Origin: Oasisia sp. SBJ-2009
Taxonomy: Eukaryota > Annelida > Polychaeta > Sabellida > Siboglinidae
NCBI GenBank assembly: GCA_964017155.1
Contig: OZ024856.1
Coordinates: 37,048,294-37,112,293 of the forward strand
Direction of reading: 5' to 3'
DNA length: 64,000 nucleotides
Numbering within the stretch: position 1 is the stretch's first letter; every line of letters begins with the position of its first letter. The position numbers were made by a program, and so were the translations under genes. Shown piece after piece: positions 54,719 to 64,000 of the stretch. Below the pieces are notes generated by a model. That model did no database searches and was not told where the DNA came from. It saw only the letters and a program-made list of their open reading frames with translations.

Positions 54719-57700
54719 TTACTTCCTATAGCGAGGCCTGTTTGCTTGCTGGGAGCACAGACTGTCGACTGCGGTTCTCAACTGTTGCCTGTTGGATGCC
54801 ATTTTCTAAATTTATCTTCCGGTGTATCCCATTTGCTTTCTTTCTCTTTCATCTCTCTGCCATGTGTTCCTTGGCCTTCCTCTTTGTGTCTTCCATCTCT
54901 CTGCCATGTGTTCCTTGGCCTTCCTCTTTGTCTCTTCCATCTCTGCCATGTGTTCCTTGGCCTTCCTCTTTGTCTCTTCCATCTCTGTGCCACGTGTTCC
55001 TTGGCCTTCCTCTTTGTCTCTTCCATCTCTGTGCCATGTGTTCCTTGGCCTTCCTCTTTGTCTCTTCCATCTCTGTGCCATGTGTTCCTTGGCCTTCCTC
55101 TTTGTCTCTTCCATCTCTCTGCCATGTGTTCCTTGGCCTTCCTCTTTGCCTCTTCCATCTCTCTGCCATGTGTTCCTTGGCCTTCCTCTTTGTCTCTTCC
55201 ATCTCTCTGCCATGTGTTCCTTGGCCTTCCTCTTTGTCTCTTCCATTCCATCTCTCTGCCATGTGTTCCTTGGCCTTCCTCTTTGTCTCTTTCATCTCTC
55301 TGCCATGTGTTCCTTGGCCTTCCTCTTTGTCTCTTCCATCTCTCTGCCATGTGTTCCTTGGCCTTCCTCTTTGTCTCTTCCATCTCTGTGCCATGTGTTC
55401 CTTGGCCTTCCTCTTTGTCTCTTCCATCTCTCTGCCATGTGTTCCTTGGCCTTCCTCTTTGTCTCTTCCATCTATGTGCCATGTGTTCCTTGGCCTTCCT
55501 CTTTGTCTCTTTCGTCTCTCTGCCATGTGTTCCTTGGCCTTCCTCTTTGTCTCTTCCATCTCTCTGCCATGTGTTCCTTGGCCTTCCTCTTTGTCTCTTC
55601 CATCTCTCTGCCATGTGTTCCTTGGCCTTCCTCTTTGTCTCTTCCATCTCTGTGCCATGTGTTCCTTGGCCTTCCTCTTTGTCTCTTTCATCTCTCTGCC
55701 ATGTGTTCCTTGGCCTTCCTCTTTGTCTCTTCCATCTCTGTGCCATGTGTTCCTTGGCCTTCCTCTTTGTCTCTTCCATCTCTGTGCCATGTGTTCCTTG
55801 GCCTTCCTCTTTGTCTCTTCCATCTCTCTGCCATGTGTTCCTTGGCCTTCCTCTTTGCCTCTTCCATCTCTCTGCCATGTGTTCCTTGGCCTTCCTCTTT
55901 GTCTCTTCCATCTCTCTGCCATGTGTTCCTTGGCCTTCCTCTTTGTCTCTTCCATCTCTCTGCCATGTGTTCCTTGGCCTTCCTCTTTGTCTCTTTCATC
56001 TCTCTGCCATGTGTTCCTTGGCCTTCCTCTTTGTCTCTTCCATCTCTCTGCCATGTGTTCCTTGGCCTTCCTCTTTGTCTCTTCCATCTCTGTGCCATGT
56101 GTTCCTTGGCCTTCCTCTTTGTCTCTTCCATCTCTCTGCCATGTGTTCCTTGGCCTTCCTCTTTGTCTCTTCCATCTATGTGCCATGTGTTCCTTGGCCT
56201 TCCTCTTTGTCTCTTTCATCTCTCTGCCATGTGTTCCTTGGCCTTCCTCTTTGTCTCTTCCATCTCTCTGCCATGTGTTCCTTGGCCTTCCTCTTTGTCT
56301 CTTCCATCTCTCTGCCATGTGTTCCTTGGCCTTCCTCTTTGTCTCTTCCATCTCTGTGCCATGTGTTCCTTGGCCTTCCTCTTTGTCTCTTTCATCTCTC
56401 TGCCATGTGTTCCTTGGCCTTCCTCTTTGTCTCTTCCATCTCTGTGCCATGTGTTCCTTGGCCTTCCTCTTTGTCTCTTCCATCTCTGTGCCATGTGTTC
56501 CTTGGCCTTCCTCTTTGTCTCTTCCATCTCTCTGCCATGTGTTCCTTGGCCTTCCTCTTTGTGTCTTCCATCTCTGTGCCATGTGTTCCTTGGCCTTCCT
56601 CTTTGTCTCTTCCATCTATGTGCCATGTGTTCCTTGGCCTTCCTCTTTGTCTCTTTCATCTCTCTGCCATGTGTTCCTTGGCCTTCCTCTTTGTCTCTTC
56701 CATCTCTCTGCCATGTGTTCCTTGGCCTTCCTCTTTGTCTCTTCCATCTCTGTGCCATGTGTTCCTTGGCCTTCCTCTTTGTCTCTTCCATCTCTGTGCC
56801 ATGTGTTCCTTGGCCTTCCTCTTTGTCTCTTCCATCTCTCTGCCATGTGTTCCTTGGCCTTCCTCTTTGTGTCTTCCATCTCTCTGCCATGTGTTCCTTG
56901 GCCTTCCTCTTTGTGTCTTCCATCTCTCTGCCATGTGTTCCTTGGCCTTCCTCTTTGTCTCTTCCATCTCTCTGCCATGTGTTCCTTGGCCTTCCTCTTT
57001 GTCTCTTCCATCTCTGTGCCATGTGTTCCTTGGCCTTCCTCTTTGTCTCTTCCATCTCTCTGCCATGTGCTCCTTGGCCTTCCTCTTTGTCTCTTCCATC
57101 TCTGTGCCATGTGCTCCTTGGCCTTCCTCTTTGTCTCTTCCATCTCTCTGCCATGTGCTCCTTGGCCTTCCTCTTTGTCTCTTCCATCTCTGTGCCATGT
57201 GTTCCTTGGCCTTCCTCTTTGTCTCTTCCATCTCTGTGCCATGTGTTCCTTGGCCTTCCTCTTTGTCTCTTCCATCTCTGTGCCATGCGCTCCTTGGCCT
57301 TCCTCTTTGTCTCTTCCATCTCTGTGCCATGTGCTCCTTGGCCTTCCTCTTTGTCTCTTCCATCTCTGTGCCATGTGTTCCTTGGCCTTCCTCTTTGTCT
57401 CTTCCATCTCTGTGCCATGTGTTCCTTGGCCTTCCCCTTTGTCTCTTCCATCTCTGTGCCATGTGTTCCTTGGCCTTCCTCTTTGTCTCTTCCATCTCTG
57501 TGCCATGTGTTCCTTGGCCTTCCCCTTTGTCTCTTCCATCTCTGTGCCATGTGTTCCTTGGCCTTCCTCTTTGTCTCTTCCATCTCTGTGCCATGTGTTC
57601 CTTGGCCTTCCCCTTTGTCTCTTCCATCTCTGTGCCATGTGTTCCTTGGCCTTCCCCTTTGTCTCTTCCATCTCTGTGCCATGTGTTCCTTGGCCTTCCT

Positions 57701-58237
57701 CTTTGTCTCTTCCATCTCTGTGCCATGTGTTCCTTGGCCTTCCTCTTTGTCTCTTCCATCTCTGTGCCATGTGTTCCTTGGCCTTCCTCTTTGTCTCTTC
57801 CATCTCTGTGCCATGTGCTCCTTGGCCTTCCTCTTTGTCTCTTCCATCTCTGTGCCATGTGTTCCTTGGCCTTCCTCTTTGTCTCTTCCATCTCTGTGCC
57901 ATGTGTTCCTTGGCCTTCCTCTTTGTCTCTTCCATCTCTCTGCCATGTGTTCCTTGGCCTTCCTCTTTGTCTCTTCCATCTCTCTGCCATGTGTTCCTTG
58001 GCCTTCCTCTTTGTGTCTGTCCTGGGTGTTCCCTGGCACTACTTGTTGGGAGGTGTGTGTGGTAGGTTTCATCAATCTATGTCCTATCAACCTTGACTTT
58101 CCCTTCATTATTTACTTGTCTTTTGGTATATTTTGATCCTTTCCCTTAGGGTAATGTTGGACACCTTGTCTGACCATATCAAGGATCTTGTGCAATGATT
58201 TGTTGCTGAAAGTCTGTAGTCTTTTAAGTGTTTTATC
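54719..58237 (-). mobile_element. Decayed non-LTR retrotransposon C-terminus with internal tandem expansion
   Basis: On the minus strand, from 58237 downwards: LQTFSNKSLHKIL, then after a frame change IWSDKVSNITLRERIK, then an IGH motif, then RGRPRNTW, then KQMGYT, then NRQQLRTAVDSLCSQQ and a stop at 54719. This is the order found at the C-terminal end of many LINE polyproteins (F-N--L-KIL, W-DK-SN, W-GH, RGRP---W, MG-TW, LCS-Q). Several stops and frame changes show it is dead. The RGRPRNTW segment has been amplified into the 44-bp array between the two flanks. Confidence 0.8.
54847..58015 (-). repeat. 44-bp minisatellite, about 72 copies
   Basis: Units contain tgccatgtgttccttggcct and tcctctttgtctcttccatc; about 3.2 kb, very homogeneous. 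Variants are regional: tgtgctcc copies cluster at 57060-57340 and cctttccccttt-type copies at 57430-57660, which suggests local homogenisation. The more than 1100-residue plus-strand frames and 440-630-residue minus-strand frames are by-products of stop-free 44-bp units. Confidence 0.97.
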
Positions 58238-59720
58238 ACTTTTATGTGTAAATTCTCCAATCACCATGAGACTATTTGATAAATAGGAAAATTCACTAAA
58301 ATATGGATGATGTTATTTGACCATAGTTCCAATGTCAGGATAAGTCTCACTGTTTGGGGCGGCAGATCTGTAGCTGAGTGGTCAAAGTGGTTGTAGAAAT
58401 GTGTAGTACTTTTTGTATTTAATGGTCTGATTGTGAATGTATACAAATGATTTGTGAAAACATTGATTATGAGATTACTACTACATACCAGCCAAACACT
58501 ATGGACATATATGATATGTTCAAATGACGTGTTGCCAGTTATGGAATATAGATTTACAGATACAAACTCCTAAATTTGAAAAATTTGAGAAACAGAAAAT
58601 ACCTGTATGTATACCACAGAGATTAATGAATATTTGCTAATTTCAGATCAGCATTTAAATTACTTCATGGTTAGGTGATAGCTGATATCATTAAAATATC
58701 ATTAAAATGGGATAAATGTTATTTATCCCCAATTAAACTACACATAATAGCACATTTATCCCCAATTAGACTACATGTACACCAACTCATTTATCCCCAA
58801 TTAATGTAAAATATTAATGTGCAGTAGTAAGCATTAAAGTTACATTCAATAATAACTGTAGCATAAATGCATTAATTAGTCACTAATGTTATCTTTTATT
58901 ATTATGTGTTTCTTAATGATAGAGGCTACATCAGTGATGTTTAAATTAATCTTACTATATATTATTATGAAAATTATATGTTGGGAAGTGACGCAGAAGA
59001 AAAGTATCCTGTGTATTTATTATTGGTTCTGGACAGTAAATGTGTATTGTATTATGCTGTATTGAAGTGTACACTAGTAAAGTCAACAGAAACAGAATGT
59101 AGATTACTATCGCATCCTGTTCCGGTAGAAATTACAAATAGCTGGACCTGAGTATAGAACTCTATCGTGCTATTAGCCCCATAAATGCCATCACGAAGGT
59201 AATTATGTTATTCTTGTGCAGTCGTGTTACCACCTTGCTGTAATCTTATCCAGCTATACACCTGAAGCCTTTTCACCTGACTCACTCCCCTGTAAGGTAA
59301 CTCCTTCAGTTCACACTTATTGCTTAAATCACCGTTCCAAACGATGACCAGAGTTCTAGCAGATCTGTCACTGACATGTCAGAGGCATAATGACCAATAA
59401 TTGACTGCCCGGTCAATTTCACAGACGTCTTAGTTTATTGTTTTGCCCCAGGCAGAATGTGTCTATTTATTGTTCGGCTCTGGGGCAGATTGTCTCAGTG
59501 GGTGTCTCGTCTGTTGTCAAGATCCGGTGACCGTGAACTTATGACAGCTTGGTGAAGGCTGCATGTAGACTGAAGTCTGTCGGGCGTGAAAGGTGGATTT
59601 CAGTTGCCAGTGTCAATGACCTCTTTTTGATACTCAGACAATGTTGTGGTATGCGTGATTGATTTTTAAAATCACGGTCAAAAGAATTATTTAATTTAGA
59701 TTCATGTTACTAAATAGCTG
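58238..59720. other. Unassigned sequence
   Basis: AT-rich. The minus-strand upstream part of the retrotransposon is not recognisable here. A short atttatccccaatta-type triplication occurs at 58722-58803. Confidence 0.45.
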
Positions 59721-59729
59721 ATTCAGTCT

Positions 59730-59830
59730 GTCAATCAATATGCCTATCTGTCCGTCTGCCTATCTGCCTGTCCATTTATCCATCCAACCATCCATCTGCC
59801 AGTCTAGCTGTCCATCTGTATGTCTGCCAT
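59730..59830. repeat. Degenerate tetranucleotide (TCTG/TCCA) tract
   Basis: Runs of ctatctgtccgtctgcctat and catccaaccatccatctgcc, with imperfect 4-bp periodicity. Confidence 0.85.
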
Positions 59831-59909
59831 GTCACATGACTTATATTGAGTACCATTAAGATGGCACTACTCGTTAGCAAATTTGCATATTCATTATACT
59901 TACAAATTT

Positions 59910-59913
<4 letters not shown>

Positions 59914-59991
<78 letters not shown>
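59914..59991. repeat. (TA)n microsatellite, about 38 copies
   Basis: A nearly perfect TA dinucleotide run. The IYIY-type open frames on both strands are by-products. Confidence 0.98.
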
Positions 59992-59993
<2 letters not shown>

Positions 59994-60660
59994 GCATGTG
60001 CATATAGAATAGTCTTTCTCACCTGGTTGAGAACAATTAATAAACATCTGCTGATTCTGCAGTTCTAAGTATTTATGTGTATATGTTTCTGTTTCAGAAC
60101 ATAGATAAATAAGGTACACAACACATGTACTACACACGTATGTGAAATATTACTGTGAATACATTCTGTACACCCGCTGACATCACAGACTTGACACACC
60201 TAATTACCCACACTACATGTCACATGACTTGAGATACATCTGGGCCGTGTGCTAGGTATATTATTAACGTGATCTGTGCGTAACATCTGGCATGTTGATA
60301 TCACTGCCCGGCAAGTGGTGATTCAATCAGACAATCCGCCAGTGATTACTAACATATCATGTGTGTCTTGTGAAGTTTCTGCCCTGCTGGCTGTCTAGTG
60401 GCAGACAGACCAGGTCGACCACAGATCCATCTTATCTCTCTCATTCACTGCGACACAGTCGTCACTTTGGTGCATTAAGTCTGTGTCTTTGTGTCGCGTA
60501 TGATGCATTGCACCGCGGGTATAATGCAGTCTTTCTCGCCAAGTTGCAATGCACTGGTGCATCCTTTCAGATACACATCACGGTGCGCACCGATGCCCAT
60601 AGCACTGACTTCATTGTGTGCCCATAGACTGGCACCATCAGTGATGTATGGTGGTGTAGG
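59992..60660. other. Unassigned sequence
   Basis: No gene recognised; the plus-strand frames 60361-60679 have no domain or splice support. Confidence 0.45.
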
Positions 60661-63631
60661 ACAGGGGGTGTATGAGTGAGACAGGGGTGTATGAGTGAGA
60701 CAGGGGGTGTATGAGTGAGACAGGGGGTGTATGAGTGAGACAAGGGGTGTATGAGTGAGACAGGGGGTGTATGAGTGAGACAGGGGGTGTATGAGTGAGA
60801 CAGGGGGTGTATGAGTGAGACGGGGGTGTATGAGTGAGACAAGGGGTGTATGAGTGAGACAGGGGGTGTATGAGTGAGACAGGGGGTGTATGAGTGAGAC
60901 AGGGGGTGTATGAGTGAGACAGGGGGTGTATCAGTGAGACAGGGGGTGTATGAGTGAGACAGGGGGTGTATGAGTGAGACAGGGGGTCTATGAGGGAGAC
61001 GGGGTGAATGAGTGAGATGGTGTGTATGAGTGAGACAGGGGGTGTATGAGTGAGACGCGGTGTATAAGTGAGACAGGGGGTGTATAAGTGAGACAGGGTG
61101 TATGAGTGAGACAGGGGGTGTGTGAGTGAGACTGGGGTGTATGAGTGAGACAGGGGGTGTATGAGTGAGACTGGGGTGTATGAGTGAGACAGGGGGTGTA
61201 TGAGTGAGACAGGAGATGTATGAGTGAGACAGGGGGTGTATGAGTGAGACAGGGGGTGTATGAGTGAGAATGGGGTGTATGAGTGAGATGGTGTGTATGA
61301 GTGAGACAGGAGGTGTATGAGTGAGACAGGGGTGTATGAGTGAGACAGGGGGTGTATGAGTGAGACAGGGGTGTATGAGGGAGACGGGGTGTATGAGTGA
61401 GACAGAGGGTGTATGAGTGAGACAGGGGGTGTATGAGTGAGACAGGGGGTGTATGAGGGAGACGGGGTGTATGAGTGAGACAGAGGGTGTATGAGTGAGA
61501 CAGGGGGTGTATGAGTGAGACAGGGGGTGTATGAGGGAGAAGGGGTGTATGAGTGAGATGGTGTGTATGAGTGAGACAGGGGGTGTATGAGTGAGACGCG
61601 GTGTATGAGTGAGACAGGGGGTGTATAAGTGAGACAGGGTGTATGAGTGAGACAGGAGGTGTATGAGTGAGACAGGGGGTATATGAGTGAGACAGGGGGT
61701 GTATGAGTGAGACAGGGGGTGTATGAGTGAGACAGGGGGTGTATGAGTGAGACAGAGGGTGTATGAGTGAGACAGGGGGTGTATGAGTGAGACAGGGGGT
61801 GTATGAGTGAGACGCGGTGTATAAGTGAGACAGGGGGTGTATAAGTGAGACAGGGTGTATGAGTGAGACAGGGGGTGTGTGAGTGAGACTGGGGTGTATG
61901 AGTGAGACAGGGGGTGTATGAGTGAGACTGGGGTGTATGAGTGAGACAGGAGATGTATGAGTGAGACAGGGGGTGTATGAGTGAGACAGGGGGTGTATGA
62001 GTGAGACTGGGGTGTATGAGTGAGATGGTGTGTATGAGTGAGACAGGAGGTGTATGAGTGAGACGGGGGTGTATGAGTGAGACAGGGTGTATGAGTGAGA
62101 CAGGGGGTGTATGAGTGAGACAGGGGGTGTATGAGGGAGACGGGGTGTATGAGTGAGATGGTGTGTATGAGTGAGACAGGGGGTGTATGAGTGAGACGCG
62201 GTGTATGAGTGAGACAGGGGGTGTATAAGTGAGACAGGGTGTATGAGTGAGACAGGAGGTGTATGAGTGAGACAGGGGGTGTATGAGTGGAACAGGGGGT
62301 GTATGAGTGAGACAGGGGGTGTATAAGTGAGACAGGGGGTGTATGAGTGAGACAGGGGGTGTATCAGTGAGACAGGAGGTGTATCAGTGAGACTGGGATG
62401 TATGAGTGAGACAGGGGGTGTATGAGTGAGACTGGGGTGTATGAGAGACAGGGGGTGTATGAGTGAGACAGGAGATGTATGAGTGAGACAGGGGGTGTAT
62501 GAGTGAGACAGGGGGTGTATGAGTGAGACAGGGGATGTATGAGTGAGACAGGGGGTGTATAAGTGAGACAGGGGGTGTATGAGTGAGACAGGATGTGTAT
62601 GAGTGAGACAGGGGGTGTATGAGTGAGACAGGGGGTGTATGAGTGAGACAGGGGGTGTATGAGTGAGACGGGGTGTATGAGTGAGACAGGGGGTGTATGA
62701 GTGAGACAGGGGGTGTATGAGTAAGACAGGGGGTGTATGAGTGAGACGGGGTGTATGAAAGAGACAGGTGGTGTATGAGTGAGACAGGGGGTGTATGAAT
62801 GAGACAGGCGGTGTATGAGTGAGACAGGGGGTGTGTGAGTGAGACAGGGGGTGTATGAGTGAGACAGGGGGTGTATGAGTGAGACAGGGGGTGTATCAGT
62901 GAGACAGGAGGTGTATCAGTGAGACTGGGGTGTATGAGTGAGACAGGGGGTGTATGAGTGAGACTGGGGTGTATGAGTGAGACAGGGGGTGTATGAGTGA
63001 GACAGGGGGTGTATGAGTGAGACGGGGTGTATGAGTGAGACAGGGGGTGTATGAGTGAGACAGGGGGTGTATGAGTGAGACAGGGGGTGTATGAGTGAGA
63101 CAGGGGTGTATGAATGAGACAGGCGGTGTATGAGTGAGACAGGGGGTGTATGAGTGAGACACGGGGTGTATCAGTGAGACAGGAGGTGTATCAGTGAGAC
63201 TGGGGTGTATGTGTGAGACAGGGGGTGTATGAGTGAGACTGGGGTGTATGAGTGAGACAGGGGGTGTATGAGTGAGACAGGGGGTGTATGAGTGAGACAG
63301 GGGGTGTATGAGTGAGACGGGGTGTATGAGTGAGACAGGGGGTGTATGAGTGAGACAGGGGGTGTATGAGTGAGACATGGGGTGTATGAGTGAGACAGGG
63401 GGTGTATGAGTGAGACAGGCAGTGTATCAGTGAGACAGGGTGTTTGAGTGAGACAGGGGATGTATGAGGGAGACGGGGTGTATGAGTGAGACAGGGGGTG
63501 TATGAGTGAGACAGGGGGTGTATGAGTGAGACAGCGGGTGTATGAGTGAGACAGGGGGTGTATGAGTGAGACAGCGGGTGTATTAATGAGACAGGCGGTG
63601 TATCAGTGAGACAGGGGGTGTATGAGTGAGA
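60661..63631. repeat. 20-bp G-rich minisatellite, about 148 copies
   Basis: Units are gacagggggtgtatgagtga with variants (gacggggt, gactgggg, gatggtgt, caggaggt, tatcagtga). Some blocks recur as higher-order units; the segment at about 61050-61300 is nearly repeated at 61810-62060. The plus strand carries a G5 run in most units. The minus-strand SLIHPLSHSYTP-type frames are by-products. Confidence 0.97.
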
Positions 63632-64000
63632 AACAGTAAGTCAATTAGCAAATTTAATTAGGTGAAATACATCATGTGTCGTCCAACAATGGGTTTCTCG
63701 TCTTGTGTGTTTGCACTTATTTGAATGGTCTGTGGGTAGTTACTGTCACAGCATTAGTTATGACCTTGTGTCTGGTGTCCCCAGGGCCTTTCTGCCCATG
63801 GAGGGAACTGTGATGTGTTTGTCACCTTTTGTTTACAAGACACCTTCTACAGACAGGAAACATGTTATGAGACTAGATAAATCAGACACACACACACCAT
63901 TGTCAAGAGACTGACTTCTTCCTGATAATAACTTCCTAGTTTTTTAGTGTCGTACAAAACACAGTAAGATTTCACATAAGTTTTTCTGTAACATACAAGA
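63632..64000. other. Unassigned sequence at the window end
   Basis: A 69-codon plus-strand frame (63705-63914) has no recognisable domain. Nothing else was seen. Confidence 0.45.

Noticed and set aside
54715..58136. Three plus-strand open frames of more than 1100 codons and several minus-strand frames of 440-630 codons
   Set aside because: They are translations of a 44-bp tandem repeat with few stops in any frame, open on both strands at once, with no splice sites or domain beyond the retrotransposon remnant.
62896..63378. Minus-strand Ser/His/Thr/Pro-rich frame of 160 codons
   Set aside because: Translation of the 20-bp G-rich array; open in several frames and broken by unit variants.

Overview
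This is animal nuclear DNA: AT-rich intergenic and intronic sequence, GT-AG introns, exons of 33-1134 nt, tRNA-derived SINEs, decayed non-LTR retrotransposons and many minisatellites. No prokaryotic, organellar or CRISPR feature was seen. An invertebrate is likely, probably a lophotrochozoan such as a mollusc; this is inferred from gene divergence and repeat style, not from a diagnostic marker.

Layout. (1) 3.0-16.4 kb, + strand: a complete 16-exon gene for a Dbl-homology RhoGEF that I read as ARHGEF33-like. The joined reading frame is 3036 nt (1011 residues), with compatible phase at every junction. (2) 16.4-22.6 kb: the convergent intergenic space, with 3' UTRs and small tandem repeats. (3) 22.6-38.8 kb, - strand: a complete 16-exon orthologue of SDCCAG8, the coiled-coil centrosome and ciliary basal-body protein (2379 nt, 792 residues, all phases compatible). 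(4) 38.8-39.1 kb: a probable divergent promoter with a perfect NRF1-type palindrome. (5) 41.3-44.6 kb, + strand: the first exons of an unidentified acidic protein built from 25-residue repeats; its 3' part is not identified. (6) 45-64 kb: gene-poor sequence with SINE copies, a possible isolated first exon at 52.3 kb, a 3.2 kb array inside a decayed retrotransposon C-terminus (54.7-58.2 kb) and a 3 kb G-rich 20-bp array (60.7-63.6 kb).

The most striking feature is how the minisatellites sit on splice junctions. Five arrays in the two complete genes either include or directly abut an exon-intron boundary. The 43-bp array before RhoGEF exon 2 repeats a branch-point-like motif, a 3' splice site and the exon start. 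The 28-bp and 11-bp arrays run up to the acceptors of exons 3 and 12. The 29-bp array after SDCCAG8 exon 9 repeats its 5' splice site about 40 times. The 59/62-bp array before SDCCAG8 exon 16 repeats its 3' splice site and exon start nearly 80 times. A relic duplicate of SDCCAG8 exon 8 and a duplicated acceptor at exon 4 fit the same tendency. The very long open reading frames in these arrays are by-products of stop-free repeat units whose lengths are not multiples of three.
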